A program made the position numbers and the translations under genes. Below, one piece after another: positions 48,346 to 56,041 of a DNA stretch of 64,000 bases (position 1 is its first letter; the number at the start of each line of letters is the position of its first letter). Origin of the DNA: Carnobacterium maltaromaticum DSM 20342 (GTDB lineage: Bacteria; Bacillota; Bacilli; Lactobacillales; Carnobacteriaceae); contig NZ_JQMX01000001.1 of NCBI RefSeq assembly GCF_000744945.1, positions 2,666,001 to 2,730,000 of the forward strand. Direction: 5' to 3'. The notes beneath the pieces are model-generated. The model saw only the letters and a list, made by a program, of their open reading frames with translations, was not told the DNA's origin and did no database searches.

Positions 48346-49041
48346 ATGAAAAAAGTTTTGCTTATTGAAGATGAACGAAGCATCGCTGAATTACAGCAAG
48401 ATTATTTAGAAATTAACGGCATTTCCTCAGTTATCAGTGTAGATGGTCAAGAAGGGTTAGAGTTAGCTTTGAATGATAATTTTGATTTAATTCTCTTAGA
48501 TCTGATGTTACCAACATTAAATGGTTTCGAAATTTGTAAAGAAGTGCGTAAAGTCAAAGATATTCCAATTATTATGGTTTCAGCAAAAAAAGAAGAAATA
48601 GATAAAATTCGTGGACTTGGTTTAGGGGCGGATGATTACTTGACGAAACCCTTTAGTCCAGGGGAATTAATTGCTCGTGTGAAATCACACCTTGCTCGTT
48701 ATGAGCGTTTAACAGCTAGCCATCAACCAACAGAAACAATTGAAATTGATGGAATCAATGTTGATAAGCGAGCCAGAAAAGTCTTTGTATTTGAGGAAGA
48801 ACAATTTTTTACAACAAAGGAGTTTGATTTACTCGTTTACTTAATGGAGCATCCCAACCAAGTGTTAAGTAAAGAGCAACTGTTCCAACAGGTTTGGGGA
48901 ATGGAAATTTATGGTGGGGATGTGGCTACTGTAGTTGTGCATATTAAAAAAATTCGAGAGAAAATGAAACAAACAGGTAGTTCACCACTTTATATTGAGA
49001 CTATTTGGGGAAGTGGCTATCGATTTAATCAGCAAAAATAG
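48346..49041 (+). CDS. OmpR/PhoB-family response regulator
   Basis: The 231-residue protein has a receiver domain (LLIEDERS acidic pair, phospho-acceptor Asp52 in LILLDLMLP, Lys in YLTKPFSPGE) and a C-terminal winged helix (TTKEFDLLVYLMEH ... GGDVATVVVHIKKIREKM). The ATG at 48346 follows a weak GAGTGAGTGG, and the kinase stop is 6 bp away, so they are co-translated. It probably controls the following lipoprotein. Confidence 0.92.
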   Translation: MKKVLLIEDERSIAELQQDYLEINGISSVISVDGQEGLELALNDNFDLILLDLMLPTLNGFEICKEVRKVKDIPIIMVSAKKEEIDKIRGLGLGADDYLTKPFSPGELIARVKSHLARYERLTASHQPTETIEIDGINVDKRARKVFVFEEEQFFTTKEFDLLVYLMEHPNQVLSKEQLFQQVWGMEIYGGDVATVVVHIKKIREKMKQTGSSPLYIETIWGSGYRFNQQK

Positions 49042-49050
49042 GGGAGTGAT

Positions 49051-50088
49051 ATGATGATGACTAAAAAATGGCGAATCAGTATGTTCGTAGTGAGTAGCTT
49101 TTTTCTACTTGCAGCTTGTGGGGGAAATGAGCAAAAAAATTCAGAAAATCAAACAACTATAGAACCTAAAGAATCACAAGTTGTAAATGATTCTTCTAAT
49201 ATAGAAGAGAATGAAAAAAATCAAGTCAGTTTTGATAACTATGAGTACGATTACGATGTCGTAACTTCTGCGACTAAAACAACCTTCGGGACTACTCCGG
49301 CAGCTAAGATGACTTATGAAGAAAAGTTGGATAAGATGTTTTGGTCTACACAACCGCCATTGGGCTTAATTGAAGGAAATTATTATCGAAATGAACGGCG
49401 TTTTGACGGTGATTATCGTGGGATTGTTGAAGTTGTAACAGACGATGATAGCAAGATTTTACATGTTGAATTCAATGAATTTGCTTCTGAAAATTATTAT
49501 GAACCGAAGTATGCAGGGAAATCGAAACGACTTTCAGACTATGCTTTTTTCCAAGCCCAAAATACGCGAACAGATGAAACCTTAGTGACTGTTGTAAACG
49601 GAATTACCTTTTTAGAAAAACAAATGCGTGAAGAAAATCGAGTAGATGGCGCATTTGAAACGGTAAAAGGCTCCTCAACAAGTGCTCGAAATGGGTTTAT
49701 GCCGATCGCAGCTGAAATGGCTGATTGGATTCGAACACCATATAAATCATACTATTATGGTTATGCAGAAGATTTTGGGAATGGGATTGTTGGCCGTTTA
49801 CAAGTGACAACAGAAGATGGAAAAATAGATACAGTTAGATATGATGAATATTTTGCTGATAAAAAAGAGTCAATTAGTGAAGAAAAACTTCAACCTCTAT
49901 ACCGCCAATCAAAATATTATTCACTAGATTACCAGAAAATTAGTGGGGATAATTTTGTTGCTTTTTCTGATCAGTTAGGAGAGGAAATTATCAAATCTCA
50001 AAATTTTGAACAGCTAGATGAAAGTTTAATGCAACATCCTTCTTATGAAAATTATCAAAAAATAGCAAAGAATATTCAACTAAACTAA
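49051..50088 (+). CDS. Lipoprotein, possibly FMN-binding-like repeats
   Basis: A signal peptide with lipobox LLAAC-G is followed by a Ser/Asn/Glu linker. Then come two similar segments: GDYRGIVEVVTDDDSKILHVEF with KGSSTSARNGF after it, and GNGIVGRLQVTTEDGKIDTV. The pattern recalls FMN-binding (flavinylated) domains of PplA-type lipoproteins, but the assignment is tentative. It starts 9 bp after the response regulator, so the three genes form one unit. It may be the output or sensor of the system. Confidence 0.55.
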   Translation: MMMTKKWRISMFVVSSFFLLAACGGNEQKNSENQTTIEPKESQVVNDSSNIEENEKNQVSFDNYEYDYDVVTSATKTTFGTTPAAKMTYEEKLDKMFWSTQPPLGLIEGNYYRNERRFDGDYRGIVEVVTDDDSKILHVEFNEFASENYYEPKYAGKSKRLSDYAFFQAQNTRTDETLVTVVNGITFLEKQMREENRVDGAFETVKGSSTSARNGFMPIAAEMADWIRTPYKSYYYGYAEDFGNGIVGRLQVTTEDGKIDTVRYDEYFADKKESISEEKLQPLYRQSKYYSLDYQKISGDNFVAFSDQLGEEIIKSQNFEQLDESLMQHPSYENYQKIAKNIQLN

Positions 50089-50201
50089 ATTCAATCGCCA
50101 TTTGTTAAAGATCGTATAAATATCATCCAAATGCTGTTAAAGTAGGACTTCTCATGTTAGAATGGGAAATATGAAAAACAAAAGTTTGTGAGGGAAATAA
50201 A

Positions 50202-51104
50202 ATGATCTTAAATGAAATGATAAAAGAATTTCCAACGGTGCTGATAAAAGCAAATGAACCTCTGTCCTTCTATACCTACACTAAAACAGGTGGTCCGGCA
50301 GATATACTGGCTTTCCCAAAAACAGAAGATGAGATTGTTAAATTAGTTGCTTGGATAAAAGCACAACAATTACCCTTAACAGTGTTAGGAAATGCAAGCA
50401 ACTTAATTGTTAAAGACGGCGGAATTCGCGGCGTAGTAATGATTTTAACAGAAATGAACCAAATGCAAGTGAAAAAAGAAAAATTAACCGTCCAAAGTGG
50501 CGCTAAATTGATTGATACCTCTTATCGTGCCTGGTCAGAAGGCTTAACAGGATTAGAATTTGCTTGTGGTATTCCTGGTAGTATTGGCGGAGCGGTCTTT
50601 ATGAATGCAGGGGCTTACGAGGGTGAAATTAGCGAAGTTTTAGAGAGTGCTCTAGTGATTTCTGAAACAGGTGAAGTTACACGTTTAAGTAATGAAGATT
50701 TGGATTTTAGTTATCGTTATAGCTCTATCCAAAAACATCACGGAATTATATTAGAAGCTGTCTTCCAATTAAAAAAAGGAAACAAAGCTACGATTAAAAC
50801 AAGAATGGATGAGCTAACAGCCTTACGTGAAGCCAAGCAACCTTTAGAATTCCCATCATGTGGCAGTGTTTTTAAACGCCCAACAGGTTATTTTACAGGT
50901 AAATTGATTCAAGAAGCTGGACTACAAGGTAAAATTTGGGGTGGGGCTCAAATATCAGAAAAACATGCCGGTTTTATTGTAAATATTAATGAAGCAACAG
51001 CAACAGATTACATCGAGTTGATTGCCTATATTCAGGAAGTTATCCTGACAAACACTGGAGTTAAATTAGAGACTGAAGTGCGAATTATTGGAGAAGATAA
51101 GTAG
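50202..51104 (+). CDS. murB: UDP-N-acetylenolpyruvoylglucosamine reductase
   Basis: The FAD enzyme makes UDP-MurNAc for peptidoglycan. The 300-residue protein has YTYTKTGGPADILAFP, LGNASNLIVKDGGIRG, GLEFACGIPGSIGGAVFMNAGAYEGE and the C-terminal EVRIIGED of MurB. RBS GAGGG precedes the ATG. It is monocistronic with its own terminator. Confidence 0.97.
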   Translation: MILNEMIKEFPTVLIKANEPLSFYTYTKTGGPADILAFPKTEDEIVKLVAWIKAQQLPLTVLGNASNLIVKDGGIRGVVMILTEMNQMQVKKEKLTVQSGAKLIDTSYRAWSEGLTGLEFACGIPGSIGGAVFMNAGAYEGEISEVLESALVISETGEVTRLSNEDLDFSYRYSSIQKHHGIILEAVFQLKKGNKATIKTRMDELTALREAKQPLEFPSCGSVFKRPTGYFTGKLIQEAGLQGKIWGGAQISEKHAGFIVNINEATATDYIELIAYIQEVILTNTGVKLETEVRIIGEDK

Positions 51105-51123
51105 TAAACGAATATAAAAAAAT

Positions 51124-51154
51124 AAACCTAGTGCTAATTTAAAGCACTAGGTTT
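51124..51154. terminator. Terminator of murB (also for the peptide gene)
   Basis: AAACCTAGTGCT and AGCACTAGGTTT arms pair perfectly; it lies between convergent murB and the minus-strand peptide gene. Confidence 0.85.
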
Positions 51155-51175
51155 ATATAAGCATGGTCAGATTAT

Positions 51176-51253
51176 TTAGCCATGAGGAATATCTCCAAAT
51201 GGTGTTGTGATAGGGAATCCAGCTGAAATAGCAATAATATCTGCACTGTTCAT
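51176..51253 (-). CDS. 25-aa peptide gene divergent from an HTH-TPR regulator (candidate signal peptide)
   Basis: An ATG with a perfect AAAGGAGGT site opens a 25-codon frame starting MNSADIIAISAGF and ending PITTPFGDIPHG. It has its own promoter (TTGATT-N17-TATTAT on the minus strand, 51302-51330). It lies next to, and divergent from, an HTH-TPR regulator of the PlcR/Rgg (RRNPP) type. In those systems a short peptide gene beside the regulator gives an exported signal that is re-imported and binds the TPR domain. The peptide has no Lys/Arg-rich signal sequence, so export may be leaderless. I do not recognise the family. Confidence 0.65.
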   Translation of the reverse strand: MNSADIIAISAGFPITTPFGDIPHG

Positions 51254-51301
51254 AATGTGGTACCTCCTTTAGTAATAAAATAAAAACAAAATACTACTCT
51301 A

Positions 51302-51330
51302 ATAATACAATGTAAGGTACAATTAATCAA
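51302..51330 (-). promoter_or_regulatory. Promoter of the 25-aa peptide gene
   Basis: On the minus strand, TTGATT and TATTAT are separated by 17 nt, about 50 bp before the peptide start. It lies in the shared divergent region with the regulator gene, so the regulator may act there. Confidence 0.6.
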
Positions 51331-51367
51331 TAAATCTGGATTTAATGATAGAAAGGAAGTCATAATA

Positions 51368-52264
51368 GTGAGCACACTAGGGGAAATAATAAAAGAGAAG
51401 CGCTTAGCTAAAGGACTAAAGCAAAGTGAATTGGCAGAGGGAATCTGTACACAAGCGACTGTTAGTAATCTGGAAAATAAATCTAGAATGCCCACGATGT
51501 CTATTTTATTAGCAATTGCCAACCGACTAAATATTGAATTTAGTGAGCTTTCTGGTTATGCCTTAACTAGTGTTAATTCTCAGACTTCCCGTATTTTTAA
51601 TAAAGTCAAACAATTATGTGCGGCTTATCAGCATGAAGAAGCCTATACATTACTAAAAAATGAAATAGATATAAAAAAAGTTGAAACAGCCTATGAAAGA
51701 AAAAAATATTATTACTATTTAGGATTAACAACATTAGCAGGTCATCACAATTTTATTGATGCCCATTATTATTTTAACTTAGTATTGTCAGACAAATCAG
51801 ACAGTAAGTTAGATTTGATTGATGTTTTAGCTACAAACGGTATTGGAATAGCTTATGAATTAGAAGATGAACTTGACAAGGCACTAACTTATTATGAAAA
51901 ATCTCTGGTACAATTAGATGAACTAATTGAGGATTTAGGAGAGATAAATGATAGTGCCGAGATTACCATTATTTATTTTAACAGTGCGAAATTTTATTCT
52001 CACATTGGAAACTACGAAAAAGCTGTCAACCTTTGTACATTAGGCATCACATTGCAGCAAATGAAACATACCAACTATGAATTAGATCGCTTATATTATG
52101 AAAAAGCCTTTAATTTAGCTAAGTTAGATCGGATAGAAGAAGCAACTGAATTTTATTTTCATGCAGCTTCATTTGCAAAGTTAACTGAAAATAAAATCAT
52201 TAGTGAAGCGATTAAAAAAAATATGCGAGAATTTAAATTAGAAGGTTATTGCTATTGGGAATAA
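51368..52264 (+). CDS. HTH-TPR transcriptional regulator (PlcR/Rgg-like, RRNPP type)
   Basis: The 298-residue protein starts at a GTG after GAAAGGAAG. It has an N-terminal XRE-type HTH (LGEIIKEKRLAKGLKQSELAEGICTQATVSNLENKSRMPTM is the region, residues 3-45) and then repeated helical pairs (YYYLGLTTLAGHHNFIDAHY; NGIGIAYELEDELDKALTYYEKSL) of TPR type. This matches peptide-binding RRNPP regulators. The divergent 25-aa peptide gene is the likely partner. A PTS IIB-IIC pair lies downstream and may be part of the regulon; that is inference. Confidence 0.8.
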   Translation: MSTLGEIIKEKRLAKGLKQSELAEGICTQATVSNLENKSRMPTMSILLAIANRLNIEFSELSGYALTSVNSQTSRIFNKVKQLCAAYQHEEAYTLLKNEIDIKKVETAYERKKYYYYLGLTTLAGHHNFIDAHYYFNLVLSDKSDSKLDLIDVLATNGIGIAYELEDELDKALTYYEKSLVQLDELIEDLGEINDSAEITIIYFNSAKFYSHIGNYEKAVNLCTLGITLQQMKHTNYELDRLYYEKAFNLAKLDRIEEATEFYFHAASFAKLTENKIISEAIKKNMREFKLEGYCYWE

Positions 52265-52317
52265 AGAAATGCTGAGTTGAAAAAGAAAATTACTTCTAAT
52301 TAAAATAGATTATAAAA

Positions 52318-52345
52318 GTCAGATAGTTCATTATCTGGCTTTTTT
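52318..52345 (+). terminator. Terminator of the HTH-TPR gene
   Basis: GTCAGATA and TATCTGGC arms (one G-U) followed by six T. Confidence 0.85.
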
Positions 52346-52384
52346 ATGTGCCTTTTAAGGAGTGTGTAGCCATAAAACGATTTG

Positions 52385-52398
52385 TGTAAGCGGCGTCA
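52385..52398 (+). promoter_or_regulatory. cre-like site before the IIB-IIC pair
   Basis: TGTAAGCGGCGTCA has one mismatch to the CcpA consensus TGWNANCGNTNWCA, about 150 bp before the IIB start. Carbon catabolite control is likely. Confidence 0.55.
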
Positions 52399-52548
52399 AT
52401 TAAGTGTGTAATAAATAAGTCTAGTAAAACCTAGTCAAATCAAAGATTGTAACATTATAATCTTTGGCACGCTATTTGCTATATAGTATAGTGAGTAAGT
52501 CAATTGGCTAATCTATTTTAAGTGAAAGAGAGATGGAGGAGAAGGAAA

Positions 52549-52869
52549 ATGGAAAAAAAGACGATAATGTTAGTTTGTTCAGCAGGTATGAGTACGAGTT
52601 TATTGGTAACAAAAATGGAAAAAGCAGCTATTGCTAGAGGAATGGAGGCTGAGATTTTTGCAGTGTCAGCGTCAGAAGCTGATGGAAATCTTGAAACAAA
52701 ACAAATTGACGTAATGTTATTAGGTCCTCAAGTTCGATTTATGAAAGCACAATTTGAACCGAAAGTTGCTGCTAAGGGAATCCCACTAGATGTCATCAAT
52801 ATGCAAGATTACGGTATGATGAATGGCGAAAAAGTTTTGGATCAAGCCTTAGCTTTAATGAATAAATAA
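52549..52869 (+). CDS. PTS lactose/cellobiose-family IIB component (second system)
   Basis: The 106-residue protein has the P-loop IMLVCSAGMSTSLLV with phospho-acceptor Cys10. The ATG at 52549 follows GGAGGAGAAGG; codons 5' of it are leader. It pairs with the IIC at 53027. No IIA or glycosidase gene is beside it, so it must use a IIA from elsewhere, such as the one at 3509 or another genomic copy. Confidence 0.9.
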   Translation: MEKKTIMLVCSAGMSTSLLVTKMEKAAIARGMEAEIFAVSASEADGNLETKQIDVMLLGPQVRFMKAQFEPKVAAKGIPLDVINMQDYGMMNGEKVLDQALALMNK

Positions 52870-53026
52870 AAAGAAAGGAGTCAGAAAAAGGTAGAGAAAG
52901 CGAAAACTACTTAATGAACGCGGTTACAATTTTATAGGTAAGAAAGTAGTATCAATAAGGTGAAAAATGCTAGAAAAGGGTGGCCAAAGCGACATCCTAA
53001 AAATACATCTTTGGAGGAGAATATAC

Positions 53027-54400
53027 ATGAATGGATTAATGAATTGGTTAGAAAAATATATCATTCCAGTAGCTTCAAAAATTGGTTCTCAAAAACACTT
53101 AGTAGCGCTACGGGACGCGTTTATTGCTACGATGCCAGCAACCATGGCAGGTTCAGTAGCTGTTTTACTAAATGCCTTCTTCCGTGATTTCCCAACTGAA
53201 TGGGGTTGGTTAGGTTTCGTTGAATTTATGAAGCCTGTGGTAGCGGTTAATGGGTTTGTTTGGACAGGTACTTTAGCAATTATGGCGGTCGTTTTCTCAA
53301 TGACTTTAGGTTACAATTTAGCTAAAGCTTATAATGTAGATGCTTTATCTGGCGCTGTAGTATCATTAACATCATTTTTTATGGGTCTAACTCAAACTGC
53401 ATCAACAGCTTTAACGCTCGATGGTGAATTACCTAAAAAAGCAATCAGCATGATTACAGCAGCTGGTGGAACTGTTACAGATGGTAATGTTATCAGTGCA
53501 GAAGCTTGGGGATTCTTTAACTTCGGCAAACACATGGGTGGTACAGGATTATTTACAGCAATTATTTTCGGTTTTATCGCAACAATTATCTTTTCTAAAT
53601 TAATGCTAGCAAAAATTACAATTAAAATGCCTGACTCTGTTCCACCGGCAGTTGCTAAAGCTTTTGCTGCTATTATTCCAGCGACAGTGGCATTATATAT
53701 CTGTGGAATTATTAACTATGGTTTCACAACCTTAACTGGTCAACCAATTATTGACTGGATTACAGAAACAATTCAAACACCATTATTAGCCTTATCGCAA
53801 GGTTTTGGTGCCGTAATTTTAATTGTTTTCTTAGTTCATTTATTATGGTTCTTCGGAATCCACGGTACAAACGTAATGGCACCAGTTTTACAAACCATTT
53901 ATGGTAGTGCAATGACAACAAACATGAATGCTTATCAAAGAAAAGAAATGATTCCTTACAAATGGGTAGCAGGAAGTTTTGAAGCATTTGTTTGGCCAGG
54001 TGGAGCAGGAGTAACATTGATGCTCATTGTGGCAATTCTAATTTTCTCTAAACGAGCAGATTCTAGAACAGTTGGTAAATTAGCTTTAGGACCTGGTATT
54101 TTCAACATTAATGAACCAGTGATGTTCGGTATGCCAATCGTTTTAAATCCACTTTACATGATTCCATTTATCTTAGCACCTATGGCAACAGCTTCTGTTG
54201 CTTATGTTGCAACAATGGCAGGGCTGGTCAATCCGGTTGTGGTTAGTGTAATCTGGGTAATGCCAGCGGGAATCAGTGGTTTCTTAGCCACGGGTGGTGA
54301 TTGGCGTGCAATTATCTTAACTCTAGTTAACTTAGGAGTAGCATTGGTTATCTGGATGCCATTTGTCTTAGCTGCAAATAAAGTGCCTTTAGAAGACTAA
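53027..54400 (+). CDS. PTS lactose/cellobiose-family IIC permease (second system)
   Basis: The 457-residue membrane transporter has about ten helices and the motif FFGIHGTNVMAPVL, followed by GPGIFNINEPVMFGMPIVLNP, which shapes the sugar site. The ATG at 53027 follows TTGGAGGAG. Gap to IIB is 157 bp with no gene. It is longer than the first system's IIC (418) and differs clearly in sequence. Confidence 0.9.
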   Translation: MNGLMNWLEKYIIPVASKIGSQKHLVALRDAFIATMPATMAGSVAVLLNAFFRDFPTEWGWLGFVEFMKPVVAVNGFVWTGTLAIMAVVFSMTLGYNLAKAYNVDALSGAVVSLTSFFMGLTQTASTALTLDGELPKKAISMITAAGGTVTDGNVISAEAWGFFNFGKHMGGTGLFTAIIFGFIATIIFSKLMLAKITIKMPDSVPPAVAKAFAAIIPATVALYICGIINYGFTTLTGQPIIDWITETIQTPLLALSQGFGAVILIVFLVHLLWFFGIHGTNVMAPVLQTIYGSAMTTNMNAYQRKEMIPYKWVAGSFEAFVWPGGAGVTLMLIVAILIFSKRADSRTVGKLALGPGIFNINEPVMFGMPIVLNPLYMIPFILAPMATASVAYVATMAGLVNPVVVSVIWVMPAGISGFLATGGDWRAIILTLVNLGVALVIWMPFVLAANKVPLED

Positions 54401-54426
54401 AGGTAGTTATAAAATAAGCGAATTAA

Positions 54427-54468
54427 AAAATTCACCCATGCTCAAATAATTGAGTGTGGGTGAATTTT
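54427..54468. terminator. Terminator of the IIB-IIC pair
   Basis: Arms around TTCACCCATGCTCAA and TTGAGTGTGGGTGAA with A-run and T-run on either side. Confidence 0.85.
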
Positions 54469-54790
54469 ATTGCAACTGAGAATAGAAACTAATTTTATGT
54501 TACAAATATAAGTTAGCAGTATTTTCGATACACCAGTATTAATGATTAATTTCAGTTTGCGAGTTATCGCGATCCTAAAATCTAACGAAAAAAAATAACC
54601 ATCTAAACACTTTGGCAAGTTAGATGGTTTAATAGTACTATCATAGTAGTCATAGTCTTTTGAACAATTTTACTTTAAAAGAAACTATGTTGATGCATGG
54701 TTTCTTTTTCAATTCTTTCTATCACCCCTCCCTCCACCTTGCTATTATATTCATGCAAATATTCAAATCCTTACAGCCAAATCTAAAAAG
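54469..54790. other. Gap with a second hairpin, no gene
   Basis: Nothing coding is seen. AACCATCTAA and TTAGATGGTT (54597-54629) form a further hairpin, perhaps a terminator for the minus-strand DUF72 gene. Confidence 0.5.
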
Positions 54791-55633
54791 TTAAAATAAA
54801 TCTAAGCCTAATTGTTGTGGGGCTAAGTTTTCAAAGCTTAGGTCTAATTCTTTTTGTAAAGCTTTTGCATTTGGAGCCGCGTGCCCTCCAGAATTATTAT
54901 TGAATATAACGGCAACTTCTTTAGCATCGAGTGCTAAGGTTTCTACATATCCTTTGAGTTCCTTAATTTCTGTTGGAGAATAATTATACAAGGTCCTTTT
55001 TTTTCGCCAATCGGGACTACTGGACTCCAACCAACCTGTAAAATTCCGACCATGCAAACGTAAAAGAGTCAGTGATGGATTGGTTACGTTAAGAACCATT
55101 GGAATACTATTTGTCTGAGTTTGAGGTTGATCAACTGTTGTTTGGATAAACTGTAATTCAGTTAAAAATTTAAGTGTTGCTCCATAATGATTTTCCGAAA
55201 ACCAACTATTATTTCGAAATTCAATTGCGACAGGCAATTCACCCATCCAATACCGAATTTTTCGTAAATAATCGACATTTTCTTTGGTACAAGCAAAATA
55301 AGGCGGAAATTGAAATAAAAAAGCCTTAATGCGATTGGCCTCGAGCATAGGTGTGAAAGAAGCAATAAAAGCTTGAAACATCGCTTTTTCACTTGGAAAG
55401 TAATCTCCCCATTCTCGATGGGCAGTCATAGCTTGAAAAGCTTTTGGAATAAATTGAAAACCATCAGGTGTTTTCCCCATCCAATTAACAATATTCGTTT
55501 CGGGCTGAATGGAATAGAAACTAGTATCCATTTCAACAAAAGGAAAATGTGCTGTATAATTTTCTAATTCTTTATTTTTATCTACGAGCAAAGATTCGTG
55601 ACCTTTCCAATTTGTTAAACCAATTGTAATCAT
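54791..55633 (-). CDS. DUF72-family protein (YecE/YunF-like)
   Basis: The 280-residue protein starts ITIGLTNWKGHESLL and has the DUF72 features FVEMDTSFYSIQPE, FPPYFACTKENVDYL, VAIEFRNNSW and a C-terminal VIFNNNSGGHAAPNAKAL. DUF72 has a TIM-barrel-like fold; its biochemical role is not established. RBS AAGGAGG precedes the ATG. It is monocistronic on the minus strand. The ORF around 55162-55392 is only its shadow. Confidence 0.88.
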   Translation of the reverse strand: MITIGLTNWKGHESLLVDKNKELENYTAHFPFVEMDTSFYSIQPETNIVNWMGKTPDGFQFIPKAFQAMTAHREWGDYFPSEKAMFQAFIASFTPMLEANRIKAFLFQFPPYFACTKENVDYLRKIRYWMGELPVAIEFRNNSWFSENHYGATLKFLTELQFIQTTVDQPQTQTNSIPMVLNVTNPSLTLLRLHGRNFTGWLESSSPDWRKKRTLYNYSPTEIKELKGYVETLALDAKEVAVIFNNNSGGHAAPNAKALQKELDLSFENLAPQQLGLDLF

Positions 55634-55649
55634 AGCAACCTCCTTATAA

Positions 55650-55895
55650 TAAAATGCTCCTTGAAACTGATAGCTCTGAAAGAAAAATAGGAAATGGAAG
55701 GAATGCTTTTTTTGTCATTTTTACCATTCATCTTTTTTCCGAAGAGTTGGTTCAAAAGAGCTAGCCTAATAAAAAGCTCGTTGAGCCGGTTAGCTCCAGC
55801 AGAAAAATAGGGAATGGGAGGAATGGCGCTTTTTGTCATTTTTTCCATTCATCTTTTTTCCGAGGAGTTGGTTCAAAAGAGCTAGCCATAATAAT
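55650..55895 (-). repeat. Two dispersed hairpin-repeat units in minus orientation
   Basis: Two adjacent copies lie between DUF72 and the IS. Each ends (plus strand) in GAGTTGGTTCAAAAGAGCTAGCC and carries ATTTTTACCATTCATC-type centres. They are more diverged than the copies at the right edge. Confidence 0.7.
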
Positions 55896-55953
55896 AGGAC
55901 TCTTTTTCTTTATTTTAACCTGCATTCCCGAATTGTGTAACGATAATCACTCG

Positions 55954-55991
55954 AAAAACCGCTATAACGATTGATATATAGCGGTTTTTTT
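55954..55991 (+). terminator. Hairpin inside the IS left end
   Basis: AAAAACCGCTATA and TATAGCGGTTTTT arms with a T-run, which would stop read-through into the transposase. Confidence 0.75.
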
Positions 55992-56003
55992 GTAGACTTA
56001 TAA

Positions 56004-56031
56004 CTCGTTATATAATATAATGTATAACGAG
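56004..56031 (+). promoter_or_regulatory. Transposase promoter with inverted repeat
   Basis: CTCGTTATA and TATAACGAG (56004-56012 and 56023-56031) flank two overlapping TATAAT boxes (56011-56016 and 56016-56021). A weak -35 TAGACT lies 17 nt before the second. The palindrome may be a repressor site. Confidence 0.5.
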
Positions 56032-56041
56032 GAGTGTTGAT

